From Acinetobacter sp. ANC 4805 (GTDB lineage Bacteria > Pseudomonadota > Gammaproteobacteria > Pseudomonadales > Moraxellaceae): a stretch of 64,000 nucleotides of DNA. Positions 34,178-43,800 of the stretch are shown here, one piece after another. The position numbers were made by a program, and so were the translations under genes. Each line of letters opens with the position of its first letter. Within the stretch, counting starts at the first letter, position 1. The DNA lies in assembly GCF_022549495.1 (NCBI RefSeq), contig NZ_JAKZGD010000004.1, forward strand, positions 186,001 to 250,000, in the 5' to 3' direction. The notes beneath the pieces were generated by a model, which did no database searches, had not been told where the DNA came from, and saw only the letters and a list, made by a program, of their open reading frames with translations.

Positions 34178-34582
34178 ATGGAACAAGACATTTTAGATTT
34201 AGGAAAATGGGCTGAACAGCAAGCACGAGCATTATTGGAACGAGAGAATTATCAGTATGTAGATCAAAACTATCATTCACGTTATGGTGAAATTGATTTA
34301 ATTGTTAGATTAGGAAAGGAGCTTATTTTTGTTGAGGTAAAGGCGAGATCTGCTGGCAGTTATGCAGCGGCATGTGAAGTCATCACTGAGTCTCAACAAC
34401 GTAAAATTATTAAAACTGCACAAATGTTTTTACAAAAACACCCTAATTATGAAGATTTTGATTGTCGTTTTGATGTGATTTGTTTTGATTTTCCAAAGAA
34501 ATTTGCAAAAACAGTACAACCAGATTTTTCAAAATTGCAGTATGATCAGCAATGGATTAAACATGCGTTTACTTTGGATTGA
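34178..34582 (+). CDS. yraN: UPF0102 family protein YraN
   Basis: 134 residues of the YraN/UPF0102 family, related to restriction-endonuclease-like (PD-(D/E)XK) folds. The [21 protein letters not shown] pattern carries the acidic and Lys residues of that fold, and [12 protein letters not shown] follows. The role is not established in most species. GAGGAG just before ATG 34178 is a strong ribosome-binding site. In enterobacteria the order is rsmI, lpoA, yraN, diaA, dolP; here rsmI, yraN and a BON lipoprotein remain, lacking lpoA and diaA. Confidence 0.9.
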   Translation: MEQDILDLGKWAEQQARALLERENYQYVDQNYHSRYGEIDLIVRLGKELIFVEVKARSAGSYAAACEVITESQQRKIIKTAQMFLQKHPNYEDFDCRFDVICFDFPKKFAKTVQPDFSKLQYDQQWIKHAFTLD

Positions 34583-34643
34583 GTAATCACTTATTATTTT
34601 TAAGATAAATGCCAACAGGTTTTTAGATAGGGAGTCTTGCCAA

Positions 34644-35354
34644 GTGTTAAAACGTTTAACGATTACGTTACTTTGCGCTGCAAGTTTATCAGGATGTGCG
34701 AGTTTTATTTCAGGTGGTACAGGAACTTCGCCTATTGGTACTGAAAGTGGTGAGCGTAGTTTAGGGCAGGTTTTTATTGATTCTTCGATTAAGCGTACTG
34801 CAAATATTAATTTATATAAATTAGATCATCGTTTTAAACAATCACGTATCAATATTGAAAGTTTTCACAGTCATGTTTTATTGACAGGACAAGTGCCTGA
34901 TCTGTACTTAAAACAATTGGCAGAAGATAACCTTAGAGCAATGAGTGATGTGAAAGCTGTGCATAATTACATCACTGTTGGGGATAAGGTTAGTTATAAT
35001 ACCATTATGCAAGATTCAACAGTCACTGCAAATACGCGTGGTCTATTGATGAGAGCGCCAGTCGTTTCTGATAGTAAAGTGCTTGTGCATACTGAAAATG
35101 GCATACTTTATATCATGGGGCGTTTGAATACTGCTGAGTTAAGAGATTTAGATAATGTCTTACAAAAAGTTGGTAATGTGAGTAAAATTGTGACGCTGAT
35201 TGATAATATTGATCAACCATCTGGAACGATAGCAAGTGCTACAGCAGCAACACCAATGCTTGGCAGTGCCTCAACACAACCTTTAGTTGAAACTCCAGTT
35301 GCAATTGATCCTGATCAGACTGAACCTGCGACTATTACTCCGACTAAACCCTAA
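34644..35354 (+). CDS. dolP: BON-domain outer-membrane lipoprotein (DolP/YraP-like)
   Basis: 236 residues. Lipoprotein signal ending at LSGC (Cys18), then two BON domains (about residues 50-110 and 125-190), each with the hydrophobic VLLTGQV / LYIMGRL strand patterns and phospholipid-binding surface typical of DolP. The C-terminal 40 residues are a Thr/Pro-rich low-complexity tail. DolP keeps outer-membrane integrity and supports BAM and amidase activity in E. coli. GTG at 34644 is the start, with GGGAG upstream and the lipobox at the right distance. The 3-base gap to the hydrolase gene suggests co-transcription. Confidence 0.85.
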   Translation: MLKRLTITLLCAASLSGCASFISGGTGTSPIGTESGERSLGQVFIDSSIKRTANINLYKLDHRFKQSRINIESFHSHVLLTGQVPDLYLKQLAEDNLRAMSDVKAVHNYITVGDKVSYNTIMQDSTVTANTRGLLMRAPVVSDSKVLVHTENGILYIMGRLNTAELRDLDNVLQKVGNVSKIVTLIDNIDQPSGTIASATAATPMLGSASTQPLVETPVAIDPDQTEPATITPTKP

Positions 35355-35357
35355 TTT

Positions 35358-36230
35358 ATGAAGCAACTTATTCAACAAGTACAAGAAAATGTTATACGGG
35401 CGAAAAACTTTTATCAGGAATTTCGCCTTTATGATTTAGCAAGTTATTCGATGAATTATCTGACGCCAAAGGATACTTTTGAAAAAGAAGAACATCTTGC
35501 TTATGGATTAAAAGCCAGAAATCGATTGGATCTTTATCGAACTAAAAATCCTAAAAAACAAAAACCTTTGATTGTTTTTGTGCATGGTGGATCATGGCAA
35601 CATGGTAATAAAAGAGACTATTTATTTATTGGTGAGACCTTCGCACGAGAAGGCTATGATGTTGCAGTCATTAATTATCAACTCGCACCTGAGAATATCT
35701 TTCCAGCATTCGTTGATGATTTAGCTCAAGCAGTTCATTATCTAAATCAAAATAAAAGTAAGTTGAATATTTCAACGGACAATATCATTTTAATGGGGCA
35801 TTCAGCGGGTGCTTTTAATGTAATGTCTGTGGTGTATTCAGCTCAATCTCAACAGTTTAAATATATAGACAATATCAAAGCAATCGTTGGATTGGCTGGT
35901 CCATATCATTTTGATTACAAAAATGATCCATTATCTGAACATGCTTTTGATCAAAAAATATCGTATCAACAAGTGATGCCGTATTATTTTATTAATCCGA
36001 ATAAGATTAAACATTATTTGTTGATGGCTGAAAATGATCAGTTGGTTGAAAACCATAATAGTTTTGATCTGGATATGGCATTAAGGGAAAAGGGTAATCA
36101 TAGCCATGTGATGATTATCCCAAAGACAGGACATATTACCATTGTGGCGACTTTGGCCAGTTTTGTGAGCCATTATTTCAAAACCAAGCGAACGATCTTG
36201 CACTTTTTGGATGAAGCTTTGGAAGAGTAG
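35358..36230 (+). CDS. Alpha/beta hydrolase (esterase/lipase-like)
   Basis: 290 residues. Oxyanion motif VHGGSWQHGN near residue 75, nucleophile elbow GHSAGA with Ser near 149, and a late His in KTGHITIVATL near 255; together a complete catalytic triad layout of carboxylesterases of the HSL/BD-FAE type. There is no signal peptide, so it is probably cytosolic. The natural substrate is unknown. It starts 3 bases after the DolP-like stop, and a link to lipid or envelope metabolism is possible from that pairing but not shown. Its 3' side has a short gap before the next minus-strand genes. Confidence 0.8.
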   Translation: MKQLIQQVQENVIRAKNFYQEFRLYDLASYSMNYLTPKDTFEKEEHLAYGLKARNRLDLYRTKNPKKQKPLIVFVHGGSWQHGNKRDYLFIGETFAREGYDVAVINYQLAPENIFPAFVDDLAQAVHYLNQNKSKLNISTDNIILMGHSAGAFNVMSVVYSAQSQQFKYIDNIKAIVGLAGPYHFDYKNDPLSEHAFDQKISYQQVMPYYFINPNKIKHYLLMAENDQLVENHNSFDLDMALREKGNHSHVMIIPKTGHITIVATLASFVSHYFKTKRTILHFLDEALEE

Positions 36231-36393
36231 AAAGAGAATCTGAAAGCTTACTAATTTTCAGTTCTTTCGTACTTCATGTTTGAACTCGCCATATACTGAT
36301 AAAGAAAAGTAATACCCTAGACTCAATGCTTTCTAGGGGATTTTTAATTTAAGATGGTATGAAATATTAATTTAATTATAAGGATTGGTGTTT

Positions 36394-36594
36394 TTACTCT
36401 CTTTTAAAATATTTTATAATTCCTTTCGTTATTAAAATGAATAACAGACTTATAGGTATTGTTATTAATATTAATGAGTCATGATTCACTAATCCTTTAC
36501 TAACTAATTCTTTCTGGAGTAAAGGCATTAAGATAAATGGTAAAAGTCCTACTAATAAAATAAATTTTGATTGATTTAATTTTCTGATAATCAT
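36394..36594 (-). CDS. Small two-helix membrane protein, unknown
   Basis: 66 residues with two hydrophobic segments (about residues 9-26 and 40-60) and Lys-rich ends (IIRKLNQSK, IKYFKRE). No family is recognised. AT-rich codons and a lack of a strong ribosome-binding site make it less certain than its neighbours; it lies alone between the hydrolase and nudC. It could be a genuine small membrane protein, since frame, composition and topology agree, but a spurious AT-rich frame cannot be ruled out. Confidence 0.45.
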   Translation of the reverse strand: MIIRKLNQSKFILLVGLLPFILMPLLQKELVSKGLVNHDSLILITIPISLLFILITKGIIKYFKRE

Positions 36595-36682
36595 TGTGCT
36601 TACTCATATTATTTTATAACTGTATCAGTCAAAGAATAATATTCTCTTTTAAAAGCGGTGAGATTTCAATTATGAATGATTC

Positions 36683-37432
36683 TTAGGTGACTTTATTTTC
36701 AATAATCTGCATGATCATTGCATGTGCAATACTACCTTTAAATGGAATTTCAGGTAGTTGATCAAATCTAAAGAATTGGGCTTCGCTAATTTCTTCAACT
36801 TGTAATTGAATCTCACCTGAATCATATTCAGCATGAAAAGCGATCATTAAATTGCTTGGAAATGGCCATGGTTGGCTCGACATATAACGAATGTTTTTAA
36901 GTTTTAAACCAACCTCTTCAAAAGCTTCTCGTTGTACAGCTTCTTCTAGTGTTTCACCGACTTCAACAAAGCCTGCGATTAACCCATACATGTTGCTTTT
37001 ATTATGTACTGATTTCGCAAGTAAGACTTCATTATCACCTTTGGTAATAATCGTGATGATACAAGGTTGCACACGAGGGTATTGATGATAACTACAAGCA
37101 GGGCAAACCATTGCGTATTCTTTGGAATGAATTTCTGTCACATGCCCACAATGGCTACAGAATTTATGGTTGCGTCGCCATTCTAATAACTGGACTGCAC
37201 GACTAGCTTGTAGGAACTCTGTAGTTGACCATGATTGAATTAATTCGCGGATAGGTACTAGTTGATAGCCTTCGGGAATGGCTTCATTCTCAAGCAGATC
37301 ACGCGCGATGACGTGATCATTATGATGTAAGGGTAGATCACTTGCCAATTTTTCAACTTCTGGTAGTTGAAGGTTTTGGTCGACTAACAGTTTTTGGTGT
37401 TGAAAAATATAAGCAAGTGATAGTTGAGTCAT
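36683..37432 (-). CDS. nudC: NADH pyrophosphatase / NAD-RNA decapping Nudix hydrolase
   Basis: 249 residues. NudC splits NAD(H) and removes NAD caps from RNA. The zinc ribbon is FCSHCGH...VCPACSY (four Cys) near residue 95-115, followed by the Nudix box GFVEVGETLEEAVQREAFEEVG near 155, and the NudC signature SQPWPFPSNLM near 185. ATG at 37430-37432 overlaps the fimL stop by one base (TAATG), indicating translational coupling. The pairing with fimL is shared with Pseudomonas. Confidence 0.95.
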   Translation of the reverse strand: MTQLSLAYIFQHQKLLVDQNLQLPEVEKLASDLPLHHNDHVIARDLLENEAIPEGYQLVPIRELIQSWSTTEFLQASRAVQLLEWRRNHKFCSHCGHVTEIHSKEYAMVCPACSYHQYPRVQPCIITIITKGDNEVLLAKSVHNKSNMYGLIAGFVEVGETLEEAVQREAFEEVGLKLKNIRYMSSQPWPFPSNLMIAFHAEYDSGEIQLQVEEISEAQFFRFDQLPEIPFKGSIAHAMIMQIIENKVT

Positions 37433-39078
37433 TATGCGGCTATGTTTTGTAATTGCTGACTGCTTGATAATGCCACATCAAACATAGATTGCAATACAGG
37501 TTGCTTATTCTTCAGGTTATCTACGAGTAAATCTAAACCAGCCACAACATTGAGGATGCAGTTAATTTGTTCAGCATCAATGGCTTGATTTTGATTTAAA
37601 CGATGCTGCGCAAAATGCGCTGCGCCTAATAGAGCAGTTTGTTGCACTGGGCTACCTAAGAATAATGCAGCACCAGATAACTCATTGAGATATGTAGGAA
37701 GTGCTTCTAAGGTGTGTGCTGCTGGATCTTGAGCATATAGGCTTAAGGTTTGCGTTAATGCTTCAATCAGGGTTTTTGTTTCGGTCAATAATGCTCGGTG
37801 AGCTTCATCTAAACGATCTAAAGAAATTTGCATATTGTTGACGCGTAATTGTAAACGACTTGAAGTGTAATTACGCTCTAAGATACCGATTGAATTCATC
37901 GATGCCAAAATGCTATTCATTAACTGTTGGATTGAAGTCGCATCCGTTAATGTATTGGGTTGGCTCAATTTTTCAGCTTGTTGGGTTAACTCTTTCGCTG
38001 CTTCATTCAAATTAAGTACTTTAAACACATTTGAAAGCTGGGTTAACTTTTGCTGAAGTTCTTGAGTTTTTTCAGCCGACATATTTTGATGGTTATACTC
38101 AATTTCATTACGAATCTGAGCCATTTCATCTGTCATTAACTGACTGATGGTATGTACTGTTTCGTAGTCAGGGCCATATAAATGACGGCTAAGAACTTGA
38201 AGCTGCGTATCACTTAGTAACTCATCACCAATATTCAATTGTTCACGAATATGTTGAGATAAATTATCTTCTTGGCTAATACAAATAGTTAAAATATCTG
38301 CCAAATCAGCAATACTATTTTGAAAAGCTGATGGTTGTGCTAAGAATTTTGCAATATTTGTTTCGATTTGAATCAGAGTACGTAAACGTGCTTCTGTAAT
38401 CAAAAGCTCATCAATATGTCCTAAGCCTACATTGACCAATTGCCAATATTGTTGGCTAGGTAGATTATTGGCTAAACCTGCAAGGTAAACACCAACCAGT
38501 TTAATGCCTTGTAAATCGAGAGGAGATTCACTTTGTTTAATCAGCTTGTTTAAGCATAATTTATAGAGCTGGTGGATATATTGTGACTGTTCCAAGCTCG
38601 GTGCTTGTGGCAAATTAAAATTTGGTGTTATGAACTCCAAGAAAGGTTGCAGAGCTTGCCCTTCTTTGGTGATTGGTTTACCCAGTGCTTTTTCTAAACG
38701 ATTGAGTGTATCTGTTAAGAACTGTGGCACTCTTACTTCACGTAAACAAATAAATTCCATATAGCGTTTTAACATGGTTGTCCCTTCACTGAGAGCAACA
38801 ACATCGCTAGTTTTAATTTGTTGTGGTTGTGCCATAATTTGACGCATCAACTCAGCTGAATATTGAGTGATTTGTGCTAAATAGGGCATGTCAATCAACG
38901 CAAGTACTTGAGTACATTGTTCAAACTGATTAAGAGCATCATCAATACCGAAAGGTAACGCTTGTTCTTCGGCAAGTGTATTGACTGCTGTCTCCACCAA
39001 TTTAATCGAATTGTCGATCTCATTTTTTATTATTAATAATGCAGTTGGGTCGAAATGAATCGAGGTTTGGTAAGACAT
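37432..39078 (-). CDS. fimL: FimL-like scaffold protein (Hpt-like, type IV pilus/cAMP control)
   Basis: 548 residues, all helical, with no signal peptide. The N-terminal PTALLIIKNEIDNSIKLVE...FEQCTQVLALIDMPYLAQ block and the later AHRALLTETKTLI...LPTYLNELSGAALFLG block resemble the inactive Hpt-like repeats of ChpA and FimL, where FimL helps control cAMP and twitching motility. Length is close to P. aeruginosa FimL (about 560). The adjacency to nudC, the same as in Pseudomonas, is strong support. No phosphorylatable Hpt His was obvious. Function is inferred. Confidence 0.8.
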   Translation of the reverse strand: MSYQTSIHFDPTALLIIKNEIDNSIKLVETAVNTLAEEQALPFGIDDALNQFEQCTQVLALIDMPYLAQITQYSAELMRQIMAQPQQIKTSDVVALSEGTTMLKRYMEFICLREVRVPQFLTDTLNRLEKALGKPITKEGQALQPFLEFITPNFNLPQAPSLEQSQYIHQLYKLCLNKLIKQSESPLDLQGIKLVGVYLAGLANNLPSQQYWQLVNVGLGHIDELLITEARLRTLIQIETNIAKFLAQPSAFQNSIADLADILTICISQEDNLSQHIREQLNIGDELLSDTQLQVLSRHLYGPDYETVHTISQLMTDEMAQIRNEIEYNHQNMSAEKTQELQQKLTQLSNVFKVLNLNEAAKELTQQAEKLSQPNTLTDATSIQQLMNSILASMNSIGILERNYTSSRLQLRVNNMQISLDRLDEAHRALLTETKTLIEALTQTLSLYAQDPAAHTLEALPTYLNELSGAALFLGSPVQQTALLGAAHFAQHRLNQNQAIDAEQINCILNVVAGLDLLVDNLKNKQPVLQSMFDVALSSSQQLQNIAA

Positions 39079-39203
39079 ATGACCTACACCTTTCCTAAGT
39101 TGTTATATCCATAACCTCCTAGAATAGGAGGCAAAATCATTAACAGTTAATATAACTTAAGTTTGAAAACTTGAAATACAAAAACTTACACTCACCAGCA
39201 AAT

Positions 39204-40565
39204 TTATTTTGTAAAAAGGCAAGCGCTTCCATGTTTTTGTTCAAATTGTTTGATCCAAGTCTCATGTTCATTTAATTCATGCTCTGATGGGTAGATGATT
39301 GGTAAGTCTGCTTCAATACGAGAACGAACCGTTTTATTTTGGTTGTGTTCTGTTTGAGAAAGGGCATCCATATCAAAAGAGACTTGCCCACCTGTCATTG
39401 CTAAATAAACATCGGCTAAAATTTCAGCATCGAGTAGTGCGCCGTGGAAAGTACGATCTCGTGCGGGAATTTCATAACGGCGTACCAAAGCATCCAAAGA
39501 GTTTTTTTGTCCTGGGTGCTTATTTTTTGCAAGTGCGAGAGTATCTGTGACTTCACACACCTCAGACAGTGAAGGTAAACCAACACGGTTGAACTCCATG
39601 TTGAGGAAGTTCATATCGAAGGTTGCATTATGGGCAATAATTTCAGCACCTTGCAAAAAGCTGAATAATGTATCGGCAATCTCGGCATATTTCGGTTTAT
39701 CTTGTAGAAACTCGTCGCTAATACCATGCACATTCTCAGAATCGCCAACAGGCTTTTCTGGATTGATATAAATATGGATTGAGCTGCCTGTCAGTTTTCG
39801 ATTGATCATTTCAATCGCACCGACTTCAATAATACGGTCACCATCTTGGAAATAGAAACCTGTGGTTTCCGTATCTAGAATTAGTTGACGAGGCCCTTGA
39901 AGGTTTAATTTTGCCTCGGTGATGACAATGTGGGGGTGTTGGGCACGTGTTGAAATATCTTCTATTGCTTGGGGCACAGTTGCTACCGCATCAATGTTAG
40001 GTTCTTCGATGCTAAGCTCGTCATTGTCTTCGATCAATTCCTCTTCCTCTATATCGAGATCAAGACCGAAAGGATCATTTAATAGCCAGTCAGCTTCAGG
40101 CTTTTTTATATCAGCGTTAGCCTGTGTTGAAGATTTCATTTGTTGAGCAGTTTGTTCAGCACCAAGATTGGCTAATTGATCTGCCATTTCATTACCTGCA
40201 TGTCCTGCATGACCTTTAATCCAATTCCATTCGATATCACGATTGGCACAAACGGCATCTAATTTCTGCCATAAATCAGGGTTTTTAACATCTTTCCAAT
40301 TTTTCTTTTTCCAACCATGAATCCATTCAGTAATGCCTTGTTTGACATAATTAGAATCTGTCCAAATAATCAGTTGTGCATCTGTTGGGCAAAAATTAAC
40401 TCCCTCGATTGCAGCTTGGAGCTCCATTCTGTTATTGGTTGTTTCAGGTTCACCACCAAAAAGTTTATGTTTACCTTGTTCAGTAATGATATACGCACCC
40501 CAACCACCTAAGCCTGGATTGCCTTTGCATGCGCCATCAACATAAAGTGTGATTGTTTGAGACAT
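39204..40565 (-). CDS. rnhA-dnaQ: Fusion of ribonuclease HI and DNA polymerase III epsilon subunit
   Basis: 453 residues. Residues 1-148 are RNase HI: YVDGACKGNPG (Asp), NNRMELQAAIEG (Glu), IWTDSNYVKQG (Asp), and KGHAGHAGNEMADQLA (His/Asp). An acidic linker of about 65 residues (LDLDIEEEELIEDNDELS) follows. From about 225 it is DnaQ: ExoI LDTETTGFY, ExoII HNATFDMNF, ExoIII HGALLDAE, plus GGQVSFDM where the clamp-binding QTSMAF lies in E. coli, and a typical C-terminus ending ACLFTK. Both activities look intact. In most bacteria rnhA and dnaQ are separate adjacent genes; the fused form is known in Acinetobacter. Divergent from the MltD gene over 283 AT-rich bases. Confidence 0.95.
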   Translation of the reverse strand: MSQTITLYVDGACKGNPGLGGWGAYIITEQGKHKLFGGEPETTNNRMELQAAIEGVNFCPTDAQLIIWTDSNYVKQGITEWIHGWKKKNWKDVKNPDLWQKLDAVCANRDIEWNWIKGHAGHAGNEMADQLANLGAEQTAQQMKSSTQANADIKKPEADWLLNDPFGLDLDIEEEELIEDNDELSIEEPNIDAVATVPQAIEDISTRAQHPHIVITEAKLNLQGPRQLILDTETTGFYFQDGDRIIEVGAIEMINRKLTGSSIHIYINPEKPVGDSENVHGISDEFLQDKPKYAEIADTLFSFLQGAEIIAHNATFDMNFLNMEFNRVGLPSLSEVCEVTDTLALAKNKHPGQKNSLDALVRRYEIPARDRTFHGALLDAEILADVYLAMTGGQVSFDMDALSQTEHNQNKTVRSRIEADLPIIYPSEHELNEHETWIKQFEQKHGSACLFTK

Positions 40566-40848
40566 AGTTGAACCTAAAAATTAAGAATTTGAGTTGTATT
40601 GCAACCAGAAGATTGAAATAAAAGCGATGTTTTATTTGCATATATGCCGTGAAAGTTTAGCACTCTCGTCAGATAAGTTATATTGTAAAGCGAAATTTGG
40701 GTGCTGAACGGTTACAAAACTCATATTTTTTAATTTCTTGTAACATTTCCATGCAAATCACGTTAAATTATCGCCTTGTCTAAGTGACATGCTTTACTAC
40801 AATGGCAAATCAAAGAAATAAACTAGCGTGAGTTGACTGGAAGTTTTT

Positions 40849-43800
40849 ATGTATAAATCGAACACATTGGTGCTGCAAACATCTGCGACATCATTATTCA
40901 AAATCACTGTACTCACTTCTGCTCTAACTGCGTTGGGAATCACGACTGGTTGTTCATCAACCCCCCAGACAAACAAAGTATCGTCATCTAAACAAGTGAG
41001 TTCAGGATATTTAGACGCAAGTAGTTTAGATTCCTTGGAAGATTTACTTTCAGCAACAGATATGCGAGCAGTTGAAGGTGATCGCTTGTTGGTCTTGAAA
41101 CACGGTGATGTGTGGAAGCGAATGACAGTTGGATTCAAAATGGATTTAAACCATTGGGATTCGCGTATTGAAGCTCAGCGTAGTTGGTTTATTTCTCGTC
41201 AGCCTTATTTAGATCGTCTAAGTGCGCGTGCCAGCCGTTATTTATATCATACGGTTAAAGAAGCTGAACGTCGTGGTATGCCTACCGAATTAGCATTGCT
41301 TCCTGTTATTGAAAGTTCTTATGACCCGGCTGCAACCAGTAGTGCGGCAGCAGCAGGCTTGTGGCAATTTATTCCGAGTACGGGGCGTATCTACGGTTTG
41401 CAGCAAACCAGTTTATACGATGGTCGCCGGGATGTGGTTGAGTCGACACGTGCTGCTTATGAATTTTTAGGCAGTTTATATAATCAGTTTGGTTCGTGGG
41501 AATTGGCTTTGGCTGCTTATAATGCAGGGCCGGGTCGCATCCAACAAGCCATTAACCGTAATCGTGCGGCAGGCTTGCCAACAGATTATTGGTCATTAAA
41601 GCTCCCACAAGAAACCATGAACTATGTACCGCGCTTTTTAGCGGTAGCGCAGATTATTAAAAATCCAAGTGCATATGGTGTTGCGTTACCTCCAATTGCG
41701 AACCGACCTCACTTTCGTGAAGTGGGTCTGGCTGGGCCTTTAGAATTGAATCAAATTGCTTCGATTACAGGTTTAAGTCGTGCTGAACTCTATGCATTAA
41801 ACCCTGCACATCGTGGAGAAATGGTTGACTCAACCAGTCCAATGCGCATTTTAATTCCCGCAGATTTAAGTCCATCGATTGATGCCAAACTACGTTCGGG
41901 TAAAATCAGTTCTGGCGGTTTCTGGGCAAGTAATAGCCAACCACCTGCGATGAATAACCCATCGAATGTAGTTACGACAACAGTTCGTACAACAACCAAC
42001 TCAGGTCAGACGATTACACCTTCGACAAAGACACCACCACCTTTAACGGCGACCAATACAACACGTCCAACAACAGCAACAATCACTACGAGCAAAACAA
42101 ATACACCACGGGGCTCTGATGCATTGGCTTCATTTGCTGCTGCGGCTGATGTGCCAAGTGCGCCACGTATTCCCGTTGCGATTACACCTGCTGTGAATGT
42201 TAAGCCTGTCAAAATTGAACCACCTATTTCAATCAAAGAGCGTGAGCAAATTATTGCTGCTGTAAAAGAGACGGGCGATAAGAAAACAGTTACTCAAATT
42301 TTAGAACCGCAAGCTACGCAAGCAGAAAAAGATCAAGTTGTTGCTGAGATAAAAGCGATTGCCCCACAAGGTACAGAAATTGTCGATCCATTTGATGGCA
42401 AGATTAAGTTAACGGCAATTCAGACCAGTCAATCGGTTGCAGATCAAACAGGACAAGAAGTCACCAAGGGCTTTGCGTATCCGAAAAACTTAGTTGAAGA
42501 TGCGACAACTGCAAATAGTGAAGATGCGAAGCGCAATCAAGGTAAGCCGTATATTAAAACCGATACCGATGTGGTCGTGGTTGCACCGAAAGGCAAGCGT
42601 AGCACCTACGTTGTACTACCTGGCGATACCCTCGCATTCATTGCACAAAAGAATGGTGTGAATTGGCGTGATATTGCGACATGGAATCAAATTGATCCAA
42701 CAGGTACTTTGTTTGTAGGTGCAAGCTTGTATTTGTATGATGCAAAACCACAAGTGATTGAGCCACCGAAAGTGGTTGAGCGCAAACCTGAGAGTTATGT
42801 AGTGCAATCAGGAGATAACCTCACCAATTTAGCAGCACGTTTTGATTTAACCCTGAAACAGTTAGCTGACTATAATAATTTATCAGTCACTGACAATTTA
42901 TTTGTTGGGCAAAAGTTATCGTTAAAAGAACCAAAAAATAATACACGTAATACTCCAACGACTGCACCACAATCAACGCGTACTACAGAAACGAAAGCAG
43001 CTACTGCACCGAAGGTTGTTACGAAGTCTTATACGGTGAAACGTGGCGAGTATTTAAAGTTGATTGCTGATCGTTATGCTTTATCTAATCAAGAGCTGGC
43101 TGATTTAACCTCAGGTTTGACTGCGAATAGCAATTTGTCTGTGGGGCAAAAAATTAATGTACCACAGCATGAGGTCTCAAAAACTGAAGAGGTCGCTGAG
43201 CCTAAAAGTACGGTTAAATATGAAAATGTAACAGCTTCAAGTAATTATAAGACAGAGTCTTATATCGTACAGCGTGGTGATACTTTATCGAACATTGCAA
43301 CGAAATCCAAAATCACATTGAATGAATTGGCTGAACTGAATAACCTGAAAACCAATAAAAGTGTGCGTTTAGGTCAGGTTTTAAAGATTCCAGCAGGTTC
43401 AACGATTCCTGAGCAGTATGTAGTGCAATCTGGTGATAGCTTAAATGCAATTGCTAGTAAATATGAGCTTACCGTGAATTATATTGCTGATCTAAATGGT
43501 TTGGAACGTACCGCAGGTGTTCGCGTTGGTCAAAAGCTAAAACTCACAGGTGATGCACCAAGCAAAAATAATGTGAGCAATAATAGCAAGTCAAAAGATA
43601 AGGATAAGCAAGAAACTGCGCCAGATATTTATACTGTTAAATCTGGGGACACTTTAGGCAATATTGCGAGTCGTTATTATTTACAACTGGATTATGTGAC
43701 CGCTTTAAATGGCTTATCTCGTGGTAGCAGCGTTCGTGTGGGTCAAAAACTGAAACTTACAGGTGATGTGCCAAAAGCAGAAACAGCAAAAGCGGAAAAT

